A stretch of 6,117 bases of DNA from Spirochaetota bacterium (GCA_023396615.1 JAEWVM010000074.1:1-6117); one strand, 5' to 3'. Counted from the stretch's first letter, positions 1 through 6,117 are shown. Notes: generated from the sequence alone by a model not told the origin. A program made the numbers and translations.

Positions 1-1981
1 AATAATCAGAATAAGATGAACTTCCCGCAGAGGTATATCTAGTTCTTTCTAGAAGCTCATTATCTATTTCACTGATGAAACGGGACGCCTGACGGTATAC
101 AGTCTGATGAAACTGTCTTCTTACATCTGCACTTATCATAAAAAGTCTGTCCATTGCTCTTGTAATGCCGACATATGCCAAGCGCCTTTCTTCTTCAATC
201 TGGGCATCACTGTTAAGTGAATTTGCATGAGGAAATGTTCCTTCTTCAAGTCCGGTAAGAAATACAGTATTAAACTCCAGACCCTTTGCATTATGAATAG
301 TCATAAGAGTAACTGCTTCAGCCTGTTTATTTTCAGGATTCTCTTCACTCGTAAGAAGCGATATTTCCTGAAGAAATTCTTCCAAAGAAGGATTTTCAGT
401 TCTTTCTTCATATTCAATTGCGCTGTTTATAAACTCGTCAATATTCTCTAAACGGTCATGTTCTTTACCCGTCGAATCGGCTTTTGAGGAGTCTTCAAGA
501 TGCTTCCGGTAAGTAGAAACAGAAATCACCTTTTCTACGAAATCGGCCAGAGAAATCTTTTCAGGAACTCCGACATACAGATTTATCAACGAATTGATTA
601 TCTCCTTAAACTGCTTAAGACCTTTGCTGACCTTGCCGTCAAGATTGATATCCTTATCTATTATTTCCCATTCACTCATTTGTTCCGCATAAGCAGTTTC
701 TTTAAGTTTTTCGACAGTACGCGCGCCTATGCCCCGCGGCGGATTATTTATTATTCTGTCAAGTGATGCGGTATCGCAGGGATTTACCACAAAACGAAGA
801 TATGAAACTATATCTTTGATTTCTTTTCGTTCATAAAATTTCACAGATCCTATAATTCTATAAGGAACTGCTTCATGGCGCAGAGTATCTTCCAGCAAAC
901 GCGATTGCGCGTTTGTCCTGTAGAAAATTGCAAAATTGCCAAAATGAAGCTTTTCCTCACGCTTCAACCGCCTGATTGTATTTACAACAAATTCAGCCTC
1001 GCCGTATTCGTTATTGGTTTCGCAATAAACCGGCATAAATCCCTCACCGCGAAACGAATTAAGACGCTTGTCTTTTCTTGTTCTATTGTTTTTAACAACA
1101 GAATATGCCGCATCAAGAATATACGATGTAGAACGGTAGTTCGTTTCAAGCTTAACGACTTTTGCTTCAGGATAATCCTTTTCAAAGTTGAGAATATTGG
1201 ATATATCAGCTCCGCGCCAGGAATATATTGACTGATCATCATCGCCGACAACGCATATATTGCGGCTCTTTGCGGCAAGATACTTCGCCATCATATACTG
1301 AGCGCGGTTAGTGTCCTGATACTCATCAATCATAAAATAGGACCACTTGTTCTGAAGTGCTTCTATTACTTCAGGAGAATCGCGCAAAAGCTTTACAGCA
1401 TAAATAAGTAAATCATTAAAATCCAGCGCATTAGCAGCACGCAGTCTTTTATTATATTCATCATAGATTTCGGCATAATTAACTGCATATTCTTTCGGAA
1501 GAAATGCGTACGGATCAGCACCCTCAATAAGCTCTGCCTTATCCTTCACTTCGGATATTTTTGATATCACCCTTTTAGCATATTTCTGAACATCTATATT
1601 CATCTCTCCAAGAATTGCCTTAACAATAGACTCCTGATCTGATGTGTCATAGATTGAATAATTCGGATGTATGCCTATTTTTTCACCGAAACGGCGGAGA
1701 ATATAAACGCTTGCAGAATGGAAAGTCTTGACAAAGACATCATCACCGCTTCCTCCGATTATGGAAGAAATACGTTTTTTCATTTCACCGGCAGCTTTAT
1801 TTGTAAATGTCACCGCGAAAATCTTATACGGAGGAACTCTCAGATCGCGTATCAAATGAGCAATTCTGTGAGTAATAACTTTAGTCTTTCCGCTTCCGGC
1901 ACCTGCAAAAATCAAAAGCGGTCCCTCGGTTGCAAGAACTGCCTCTTTCTGACTTTCGTTTAACGATTCAAGAATATCCAT
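1..1981 (-). CDS. uvrD: ATP-dependent DNA helicase, UvrD/PcrA/Rep family (3' end outside window)
   Basis: This is a superfamily 1A 3'-to-5' DNA helicase of the kind used in nucleotide excision repair, mismatch repair and removal of obstacles from replicating DNA; it acts in the cytoplasm. I translated the minus strand from position 1981 and found 660 uninterrupted codons reaching the window edge. Motifs appear in the family order: Q-motif LNESQKEAV near residue 7, Walker A GAGSGKT at 27-33, motif II IDEYQDT at 218-224, motif III GDDDQSIYSWRGA at 246-258, NYRST at 281-285, motif V TIHNAKGLEF at 561-570 and motif VI RRLAYVGITRAMDR at 599-612. PcrA proteins are usually around 720-750 residues, so only the poorly conserved C-terminal tail is missing. 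The chosen ATG has GGGG (1987-1990) 5 nt upstream; an in-frame ATG at 1999 has no such site. The helicase fold is certain; UvrD, PcrA and Rep cannot be separated from this sequence alone. Confidence 0.96.
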   Translation of the reverse strand, partial: MDILESLNESQKEAVLATEGPLLIFAGAGSGKTKVITHRIAHLIRDLRVPPYKIFAVTFTNKAAGEMKKRISSIIGGSGDDVFVKTFHSASVYILRRFGEKIGIHPNYSIYDTSDQESIVKAILGEMNIDVQKYAKRVISKISEVKDKAELIEGADPYAFLPKEYAVNYAEIYDEYNKRLRAANALDFNDLLIYAVKLLRDSPEVIEALQNKWSYFMIDEYQDTNRAQYMMAKYLAAKSRNICVVGDDDQSIYSWRGADISNILNFEKDYPEAKVVKLETNYRSTSYILDAAYSVVKNNRTRKDKRLNSFRGEGFMPVYCETNNEYGEAEFVVNTIRRLKREEKLHFGNFAIFYRTNAQSRLLEDTLRHEAVPYRIIGSVKFYERKEIKDIVSYLRFVVNPCDTASLDRIINNPPRGIGARTVEKLKETAYAEQMSEWEIIDKDINLDGKVSKGLKQFKEIINSLINLYVGVPEKISLADFVEKVISVSTYRKHLEDSSKADSTGKEHDRLENIDEFINSAIEYEERTENPSLEEFLQEISLLTSEENPENKQAEAVTLMTIHNAKGLEFNTVFLTGLEEGTFPHANSLNSDAQIEEERRLAYVGITRAMDRLFMISADVRRQFHQTVYRQASRFISEIDNELLERTRYTSAGSSSYSDY

Positions 1982-2004
1982 ATTTTCCCCGTAAATCATA
2001 TTTT

Positions 2005-2033
2005 TTGAGCTTCAGTTCAAGTGCAAGAAAAAT
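2005..2033 (+). promoter_or_regulatory. weak candidate promoter for the M23/DUF4421 operon
   Basis: TTGAGC at 2005-2010 (4 of 6 matches to TTGACA) and AAAAAT at 2028-2033 (4 of 6 to TATAAT) are separated by 17 bases, facing the peptidase gene. The -10-like box lies inside the left arm of the 2020-2065 dyad, so anything binding the dyad could block it. In AT-rich DNA such partial matches arise easily, so this is only a suggestion. On the opposite strand TATGAT (2000 to 1995) resembles a -10 box for the helicase gene, but I see no well-spaced -35 partner. Confidence 0.2.
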
Positions 2034-2065
2034 TCTCACACGATTAAACGAAATTTTCTTGCACT
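2020..2065. repeat. imperfect inverted repeat between divergent genes
   Basis: Bases 2020-2035 are complementary to 2050-2065 at 15 of 16 positions; the only mismatch is A2032 opposite A2053. The loop is 14 bases (2036-2049). The core arm reads GTGCAAG and returns as CTTGCAC. A 7-base direct repeat GTTCAAG lies at 2015-2021 and 2068-2074, on either side. There is no T-run after the stem on either strand, so it is not a standard intrinsic terminator. It sits in the 110-base gap between the divergent helicase and peptidase genes, where an operator or 5' leader hairpin would be expected. It could instead be a copy of a short interspersed repeat. Confidence 0.7.
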
Positions 2066-2091
2066 CGGTTCAAGATAAGAAACTATTAGTT

Positions 2092-3057
2092 ATGAAAAAA
2101 ATATTTCTTTGTTTAATATTACCTGTTTATATATATTCGGGCGTAAAATCACCATCTGACTATGATCCCAGCTCAGTAGAAAAAATAACCGTTGATGACG
2201 GCATTATCAATGCAAATCTCTTTGCCAGAAAATTTTCACAGGGAGAACTTGCTTATCTTGAATTAATGGCATCTTCGAAAATTTCTAACGTCAAAGCTCA
2301 ATTCGGCAATTTTGAAACAAATATGACTCAGACAAAATGGGGTTACCGCTGTTTTATTCCAATTTCTCCCGGTGAAAAAACCGGAAAAAGAGAAATCACT
2401 GTCAGTTATAATTTTAAAGACCGCTTTTCCATTACTCATATTTTTTTAAATATTGATGCCAAAAAATATCAAATACTAAAAAGATCACTTGATGTCGGAA
2501 ATTTCTCCCGAATCGGCGCAAAACCTGATTCTGAACGTGAGCAATTCATCAAAGACTGTCTTGCAAAAAAAACTAAAGCCTTCGCATCAAGAGAAAATGA
2601 TTTAATCGATTCAAACCTTTCACACCCGCGTGACTCACATTATCTCACTTCAGATTTCTGGGAAAAGCGCAGATATCAACGGTATAAAATCATTAAGAGA
2701 AAACGAGTCTATGAAAACAGCAAGGAAAGTATTCACAGAGGCGTTGATCTTCGAGGACCGCAGGGAACTCCCGTTTTCGCTATTGCAAGAGGCAAAGTAG
2801 TGCTAGCTGGGAAAATGCACTATGAAGGAAACATGATCATAATCGATCATGGCAATCTTTTCTTTACTTATTACATGCACATGGACAAGCTACTTGTTGA
2901 AGAAGGCCGAATAATCGAAGCAGGAACACAGATCGGAGAAGTCGGGTCAACCGGAATATCAACCGGACCGCATCTTCACGTATCAGCAATAATCAAACAG
3001 ATTCAATTTGACCCTCTCAGCATTATTCATCTTCCAATAAGAGATATAAACAAATAG
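2092..3057 (+). CDS. secreted M23 (LytM-type) zinc metallopeptidase
   Basis: This 321-residue protein is a probable peptidoglycan endopeptidase that cuts stem-peptide cross-links in the periplasm. A signal peptide covers about residues 1-18 (MKKIFLCLILPVYIYSG); no lipobox cysteine is seen. Residues about 28-122 look like a beta-rich domain and 123-205 are a basic linker. The M23 domain runs from about 213 to 310 with HxxxD at H215/D219, YMH at H263 and GPHLH at H294/H296, matching the zinc ligands and catalytic histidines of LytM, so it should be active rather than a degenerate LytM factor. The reading frame stays open upstream to an ATG at 1930, but that start would overlap the divergent helicase gene, cross the inverted repeat and hide the signal peptide, so 2092 is preferred. 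There is no clear Shine-Dalgarno sequence before it. The next gene starts 10 nt downstream, suggesting an operon. The exact substrate is unknown. Confidence 0.9.
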   Translation: MKKIFLCLILPVYIYSGVKSPSDYDPSSVEKITVDDGIINANLFARKFSQGELAYLELMASSKISNVKAQFGNFETNMTQTKWGYRCFIPISPGEKTGKREITVSYNFKDRFSITHIFLNIDAKKYQILKRSLDVGNFSRIGAKPDSEREQFIKDCLAKKTKAFASRENDLIDSNLSHPRDSHYLTSDFWEKRRYQRYKIIKRKRVYENSKESIHRGVDLRGPQGTPVFAIARGKVVLAGKMHYEGNMIIIDHGNLFFTYYMHMDKLLVEEGRIIEAGTQIGEVGSTGISTGPHLHVSAIIKQIQFDPLSIIHLPIRDINK

Positions 3058-3060
3058 TAC

Positions 3061-3064
3061 GAGG
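3061..3064 (+). promoter_or_regulatory. ribosome binding site of the DUF4421 gene
   Basis: GAGG lies in the 10-nt gap after the peptidase stop codon, only 3 bases before ATG 3068. The spacing is short but no other purine-rich site is present. The tight gap favours co-translation with the peptidase. Confidence 0.5.
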
Positions 3065-3067
3065 CTT

Positions 3068-4042
3068 ATGAAAAAAATCATTACAATCATCATGGCATTA
3101 TCAATGTTTCTTCCGCTGTACTCAGAAGAAGAAACAGATAAAAAAATTAAAAATTTCAACATCAGGGTTTTTACAAATTCTCCAATTCAGAACATAGAAA
3201 TGACATCTAAGATGGACGGTGAACAGGTCGGAAAAGAAGTCAGCTATGATGCTAATTCAACAATGAACGCAGGTGTCAGCTTATCTTATAAATGGCTTGG
3301 ACTCACTTATTCAAGAACTGCCGGAAGCCTGAAAGACGAGCAAGATTTCGGAAAGACAAAGGCACGCGATTATCAGCTATATATCTATCAAAAAAAATTC
3401 GGAGCGGACATCTTTTACCAAAAGTATGAAGGCTGTTATCTGTCAAATCCGACTGATTTCGGTTATTTGGAAGGCGATGCTGAAACTAAACGGGCAGATA
3501 TTAAGGTAAGAAATTTAGGGGCAAATTTGTATTATTCTTTTTCTGACGATTTCTCACTTGCCGAATGCTTCAAACAGATGGAAAACAATTATAAATCATC
3601 GGGTTCACCTCTTGTATCTCTTTCAGTGAATGAATTCAATATTTCCGGAGATTCATCTCTTATTCCCGAATCTGCACAAGCTGATTACGGAGATTTCGCT
3701 GATTATCGAGGGGGAAAATACAGAAGCATTTCTGCCGGAGGCGGTTATGCTTACTTGAAAACAACTCAATCTAATTTTTATGCTTCAGCCGCGTTAATGG
3801 TTTCTTTAGGTTATATGAATTCCAAAGAAAACCTGCACGTAAAAGAAATCCAATCACACTCACTTGCGATTAATGTTAACCTGAAATTTTCAGCAGGTTA
3901 CAGCAGTGAATATTTTTATGCCGGCTTAACTGCTTTCGGGTTTTTGAACTCCACATCAAAAACTTCAAAAAAAGATGAAACTTCCACGGATATCAGCTGC
4001 ATGGGCGGCATGATCGAATTATTTGCCGGTATACGCTTTTAA
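3068..4042 (+). CDS. DUF4421-type outer-membrane beta-barrel candidate
   Basis: The 324-residue product has a signal peptide at about 1-19 (MKKIITIIMALSMFLPLYS) followed by alternating short beta strands rich in Tyr, Phe and Gly, and it ends in GIRF. A C-terminal Phe is the usual insertion signal of outer-membrane barrels. Several segments resemble the DUF4421 family as I remember it: SYKWLGLTYS at 73-82, FYQKYEGCYL at 116-125, an IKVRNLGANLYYSF stretch at 145-158, and FKQMENNYKSSGSPLVSLSV at 168-187 with the DSSLIP turn at 195-200. DUF4421 has no established function; the family is common in Bacteroidetes. Being 10 nt behind an M23 peptidase suggests an envelope role, perhaps in maintenance or anchoring, but that is inference. 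Family assignment is by remembered motif pattern, so a profile search is needed; the barrel prediction is firmer than the family name. Confidence 0.78.
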   Translation: MKKIITIIMALSMFLPLYSEEETDKKIKNFNIRVFTNSPIQNIEMTSKMDGEQVGKEVSYDANSTMNAGVSLSYKWLGLTYSRTAGSLKDEQDFGKTKARDYQLYIYQKKFGADIFYQKYEGCYLSNPTDFGYLEGDAETKRADIKVRNLGANLYYSFSDDFSLAECFKQMENNYKSSGSPLVSLSVNEFNISGDSSLIPESAQADYGDFADYRGGKYRSISAGGGYAYLKTTQSNFYASAALMVSLGYMNSKENLHVKEIQSHSLAINVNLKFSAGYSSEYFYAGLTAFGFLNSTSKTSKKDETSTDISCMGGMIELFAGIRF

Positions 4043-4072
4043 ACCTAATCAATCCCGCAGGAAAACGTTTGC

Positions 4073-4112
4073 TTGACACGATGAGCAACGCTCATACCTT
4101 TGTCTGTATGAG
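4073..4112 (+). promoter_or_regulatory. leader with TTGACA box and two competing hairpins
   Basis: A perfect -35 consensus TTGACA is at 4073-4078, but the best -10 at suitable spacing (TACCTT, 4095-4100, 16-base spacer) matches only 3 of 6 positions, so the promoter is doubtful. Two perfect stems share bases 4091-4095. The first pairs ATGAGC (4081-4086) with GCTCAT (4090-4095) across a 3-base loop. The second pairs CTCATAC (4091-4097) with GTATGAG (4106-4112) across an 8-base loop. Only one can form at a time, and the second covers most of the ribosome binding site of the SemiSWEET gene. If the region is transcribed from upstream, this could act as a translational switch. The first stem also lies where a repressor would bind between promoter elements. 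The TTTT at 4114-4117 after stem two could make it a weak terminator for the upstream operon. Confidence 0.4.
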
Positions 4113-4113
4113 G
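4110..4113 (+). promoter_or_regulatory. ribosome binding site of SemiSWEET, partly inside a hairpin
   Basis: GAGG is 9 bases before ATG 4123. Its first three bases form the 3' end of the CTCATAC/GTATGAG stem, so access to it may depend on which leader hairpin forms. Confidence 0.55.
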
Positions 4114-4122
4114 TTTTAAATT

Positions 4123-4377
4123 ATGGACACATCCACGGTTCTAGGTTATGCAGCAGCATTCTTTTCCACAGTTTCATTCGTTCCTCAGGTAATTAAAACT
4201 CTTAGAACAAAGGATACAAGCGGGATTTCTCTTTTAATGTATTCGGTTTTTACCGCGGGTGTTGCGTTATGGCTGATTTTCGGAATAATGACGGAGAATA
4301 TGCCGGTTACAATTGCGAATGTAATAGTACTGATACTTGCTTCAATGGTGCTTGTTATGAAAATCAGATACAAATAG
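4123..4377 (+). CDS. SemiSWEET sugar transporter (PQ-loop / MtN3 family)
   Basis: This 84-residue inner-membrane protein is a SemiSWEET, a three-helix half-transporter that dimerises to move small sugars down their gradient. Predicted helices are about 5-27, 37-56 and 60-81. The PQ motif is at P21-Q22 within SFVPQV, followed by the TKDTSGIS loop, as in family members. Recalled alignment with Leptospira biflexa SemiSWEET is gap-free over nearly the whole length. It places W50 and N66 at the positions of that protein's substrate-pocket W48 and N64. Length is normal (about 85 residues) and the gene looks intact. It follows the DUF4421 gene by 80 bases with its own leader structure, and its last codons and stop form part of a long hairpin. 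The actual substrate cannot be told from sequence; no sugar-metabolism gene is nearby. Confidence 0.93.
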   Translation: MDTSTVLGYAAAFFSTVSFVPQVIKTLRTKDTSGISLLMYSVFTAGVALWLIFGIMTENMPVTIANVIVLILASMVLVMKIRYK

Positions 4378-4402
4378 AATCTGTCGATTCTATTTGTATC
4401 TG
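4365..4402. terminator. perfect 17-bp hairpin between convergent genes
   Basis: Bases 4365-4381 pair perfectly with 4386-4402 around the 4-base loop TGTC. The left arm contains the last SemiSWEET codons and its TAG stop (4375-4377); the right arm ends 7 bases before the FecR gene's stop at 4410-4412. It lies in the 32-base gap between convergent genes, where a bidirectional terminator is expected. The stem is AT-rich. No T-run follows on the plus strand; on the minus strand ATTTTC follows directly. It should therefore work better for the FecR transcript, or act as an RNA-stabilising 3' end rather than a canonical terminator. Confidence 0.7.
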
Positions 4403-4409
4403 GCGGTTA

Positions 4410-5417
4410 TTACTTTGTGCCTCTAAGAATATCTTCTACACTTTTTTTGTGACTGCTCAATATCTCTTCTTTAGCCTTTTTATATGCTTCAAGAACTTTA
4501 CGTATTTCTTCCAAATTTCTTTCCTGCTGTTCTTTCACCTTGTTTATCTCTTTCTTAAGCAAAGTGAAATCTTTATACGCCTTAATGTTGAGAGATTTGA
4601 TATTCTCTGAAACTTCTTCAACGAGAAGTCCGCTTGCAGAATTTATATTCATGTCATCCTCGGTAGCATTTTTTGCTTTATCGAGCGAAGACTCATAAGA
4701 GGCTAATTCTTCTTCCGTTTTTATTGTTTTAAGTTTTCCTTCTGTTTTCTTAAGCTCAATCTTATTCTGAGCAGATCTCTCATTCATCTGCTTTAACTGA
4801 GCTTTATATCCATCAGTATATTTTGAAGGATTTTCATTGAATTCCTGTGATTTTGAATTCATCCATTCTTCAGAAGAAGCATCAGCAGAAGCTGAATCCG
4901 GCTTAGCTCCCGGTGCGATTTCAGAAGATTCCTTGCCCGAAATATCGATGTCACCGGAAGGATTTGAAACATTAAGTTTTCCTTCAGTCATTTTGACTCT
5001 GGTTTCTCCGCTTTCTGCAACAGTAACTTCAAATTCAGTTCCTCTAACAGCCGCAACGGTTGTCGGAGAATATACTTTTGAAGGATTTTCCCTCATGATC
5101 TTTTTGTATTTTGCTTCAATAGAACCCTTTAAAACTGTAATGGCACTCGTTTGAGGTGATGCTAAAGATATAATTGCTTTAGTTTTTTCTTTGATTTTAA
5201 TAATATCGCCATTATCAAATTCAATTACCAACAGAGATTTTTCTCCTGTTGTCACTATATCCTTATCCTTAAGATCCGATTCACTGTTTAAAGGCATCGG
5301 CTTCTTCGCTCTTTCGATTTTTACATCTCCCAGCTTCATCTGAAATTTAACGGCAAAAAGATTATGCGCAGCGAACGTAAAAACAAAAGCCATCAATCCG
5401 AAACAAATTTTCTTCAT
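4410..5417 (-). CDS. secreted FecR-domain protein with charged helical tail
   Basis: The 335-residue product has a signal peptide at about 1-22 (cleavage likely after NLFA) and should be periplasmic. Residues about 25-150 form a FecR domain: KLGDVKIERA, then VTTGEKSLLVIEFDNGD at 55-71, then the hallmark TVAAVRGTEFEVTV at 120-133. A Ser/Ala/Asp-rich linker (about 165-190) leads to a Lys/Glu-rich, probably coiled-coil region from about 203 to 330. Classical FecR is an inner-membrane anti-sigma regulator with a cytoplasmic N-terminus; this protein lacks that part and any internal membrane helix, so it is not a standard anti-sigma factor. Stand-alone secreted FecR domains are thought to act in envelope sensing or binding. 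Its ATG is one base after the phosphatase stop codon, with AAGGGGG just upstream, so the two genes are probably translationally coupled. The ligand and partner are unknown. Confidence 0.88.
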   Translation of the reverse strand: MKKICFGLMAFVFTFAAHNLFAVKFQMKLGDVKIERAKKPMPLNSESDLKDKDIVTTGEKSLLVIEFDNGDIIKIKEKTKAIISLASPQTSAITVLKGSIEAKYKKIMRENPSKVYSPTTVAAVRGTEFEVTVAESGETRVKMTEGKLNVSNPSGDIDISGKESSEIAPGAKPDSASADASSEEWMNSKSQEFNENPSKYTDGYKAQLKQMNERSAQNKIELKKTEGKLKTIKTEEELASYESSLDKAKNATEDDMNINSASGLLVEEVSENIKSLNIKAYKDFTLLKKEINKVKEQQERNLEEIRKVLEAYKKAKEEILSSHKKSVEDILRGTK

Positions 5418-5418
5418 A

Positions 5419-6117
5419 CTATTTTCCCCCTTTTAATTTCATTCCGAGAACAGTGATATCATCGCGCTGATCAAAATCATCACGGGATATCACCTCATTA
5501 AAGACAGAGTCAATTATTTGATTCAATGATTTGCTTTTTGATACAATTATTTTATCAACAAATTCATTATAACCGCCAAGAGTGTCTCTTTCCTTATATT
5601 CGTAAATGCCGTCTGTAAAGAAAAAAAGCATTGAATCCTTGTCTATGGTAAATTCCTGCTCATGATAGACAGAATTGTCAAATATGCCGACCAAAGGTGA
5701 ATTAGTTTCAAGCTTCACAGTTTCGCCATCAGTCATTATTATTAAAGGCGACGGCATTCCGCAATTAACATATTTCACCAGACCCGAGTCGGAATAATAG
5801 CGCAGATAAACAAGAGCCACATAACTGTAGCTCATTTTCTTATGTGTATTCAGAATAAATTTATTAATGTCAGAGACTATTCTTTCAATATCAGAATGAG
5901 ACCTGTCAACAGAAAGTAATGCCGCCTTTACAATCGCAGAATACAATGAGGCTGCTACGCCATGCCCCGAAACGTCGGCAAAAACCAGAGAAAAACCATC
6001 ATCAAGCAAATCAAAATGATAGAAATCGCCGCTGATCTTTTCATACGATTTAATTTTTGAGGATACTTCCCAACCTGGAATGTTGGGGTCACTCATCGGA
6101 TATAAACAATCCTGCAG
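5419..6117 (-). CDS. PP2C/SpoIIE-family serine/threonine phosphatase (5' end outside window)
   Basis: This is the catalytic domain of a metal-dependent phosphatase of the SpoIIE/RsbU type, which typically dephosphorylates anti-sigma-factor antagonists or related signalling proteins in the cytoplasm. Numbering from the Met codon at 6096, metal-binding acidic residues are seen in SGDFYHF (D24), FADVSGHG (D41), FFFTDGIYEY (D162) and RDDITVLG (D212/D213), so it should be active. The frame stays open through the seven codons to the window edge, reading LQDCLYP. This fits the LQ..L.P segment that normally precedes PGWE in these enzymes, so the Met at 6096 is internal and the gene starts outside the window. 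Many relatives carry an N-terminal sensor (PAS, GAF, HAMP or membrane part), which would lie there. The stop codon is one base from the FecR start. The protein target is unknown. Confidence 0.93.
   Translation of the reverse strand: MQDCLYPMSDPNIPGWEVSSKIKSYEKISGDFYHFDLLDDGFSLVFADVSGHGVAASLYSAIVKAALLSVDRSHSDIERIVSDINKFILNTHKKMSYSYVALVYLRYYSDSGLVKYVNCGMPSPLIIMTDGETVKLETNSPLVGIFDNSVYHEQEFTIDKDSMLFFFTDGIYEYKERDTLGGYNEFVDKIIVSKSKSLNQIIDSVFNEVISRDDFDQRDDITVLGMKLKGGK
5426..5432 (-). promoter_or_regulatory. strong ribosome binding site of the FecR gene
   Basis: On the minus strand AAGGGGG ends 8 bases before ATG 5417. It is embedded in the last codons of the phosphatase gene (the LKGGK end), so ribosomes finishing that gene arrive directly on it. 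This supports the 5417 start and translational coupling. Confidence 0.7.

Noticed and set aside
227..1963. Open frames opposite or out of frame with the helicase (for example 227-451, 500-766, 875-1231, 1667-1963 plus; 982-1278 minus)
   Set aside because: The region is fully explained by one continuous helicase frame with all family motifs in order; these products have no recognisable domains and no good start signals.
1954..2053. 10-base inverted repeat TTTCGTTTAA (1954-1963) and TTAAACGAAA (2044-2053)
   Set aside because: The arms are 80 bases apart, AT-rich and one lies in coding sequence; chance is the simplest explanation.
1930..2091. 54-codon upstream extension of the M23 peptidase frame
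   Set aside because: It overlaps the divergent helicase start, runs through the inverted repeat, and would place the signal peptide in mid-protein. The MKKIF start at 2092 is far more natural.
4073..4101. TTGACA as a firm sigma-70 promoter for SemiSWEET
   Set aside because: The -35 box is perfect, but no convincing -10 box occurs at 16-18 bases, so it is kept only as a weak part of the leader entry.
4185..4610. Open frames overlapping SemiSWEET and the FecR 3' end (4185-4373 minus, 4269-4610 plus)
   Set aside because: They are shadows of strongly supported genes, and the plus-strand one crosses the intergenic hairpin.
4837..5154. Plus-strand open frame opposite the FecR gene
   Set aside because: It lies wholly within the FecR coding sequence on the other strand and shows no domain or signal of its own.
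6112..6117. Palindrome CTGCAG at the right edge
   Set aside because: A six-base palindrome at the window end is expected by chance and lies inside the phosphatase coding frame.

Overview
The window reads as a compact, gene-dense bacterial chromosome segment with low-to-moderate G+C. Gene content and style suggest a spirochaete, probably Treponema-like. The clues are a LytM/M23 peptidase with an SIHRGVD zinc motif, a SemiSWEET very close in sequence to the Leptospira biflexa protein, and a SpoIIE-type phosphatase coupled to a secreted FecR-domain protein. This assignment is inference; no rRNA or marker gene is present to settle it.

Layout. (1) 1-1981, minus strand: a UvrD/PcrA/Rep superfamily 1 DNA helicase whose C-terminal end runs off the left edge. 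(2) 1982-2091: a divergent intergenic region with a 16-position near-perfect dyad. (3) 2092-4042, plus strand: a probable two-gene envelope operon, a secreted M23 peptidase with all zinc and catalytic residues followed 10 nt later by a DUF4421-type outer-membrane beta-barrel candidate. (4) 4043-4122: a leader with a TTGACA box and two mutually exclusive hairpins, the second covering the ribosome binding site of the next gene. (5) 4123-4377, plus strand: a SemiSWEET small-sugar transporter. (6) 4365-4402: a perfect 17-bp hairpin between convergent genes. (7) 5419-6117 and 4410-5417, minus strand: a PP2C/SpoIIE-family phosphatase running off the right edge, then, after a single base, a secreted FecR-domain protein with a long charged helical tail.

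How the genes may work together. The helicase is housekeeping DNA repair. The M23 and DUF4421 genes form an envelope pair, one facing peptidoglycan and one the outer membrane. The phosphatase and FecR protein look translationally coupled and so probably belong to one signalling module, although one is cytoplasmic and the other exported. A membrane-spanning partner may lie upstream, outside the window. No mobile element, CRISPR array, tRNA or rRNA is visible. All protein-coding families here are recognisable; the least explained parts are the three inverted-repeat structures and the phosphatase-FecR pairing.
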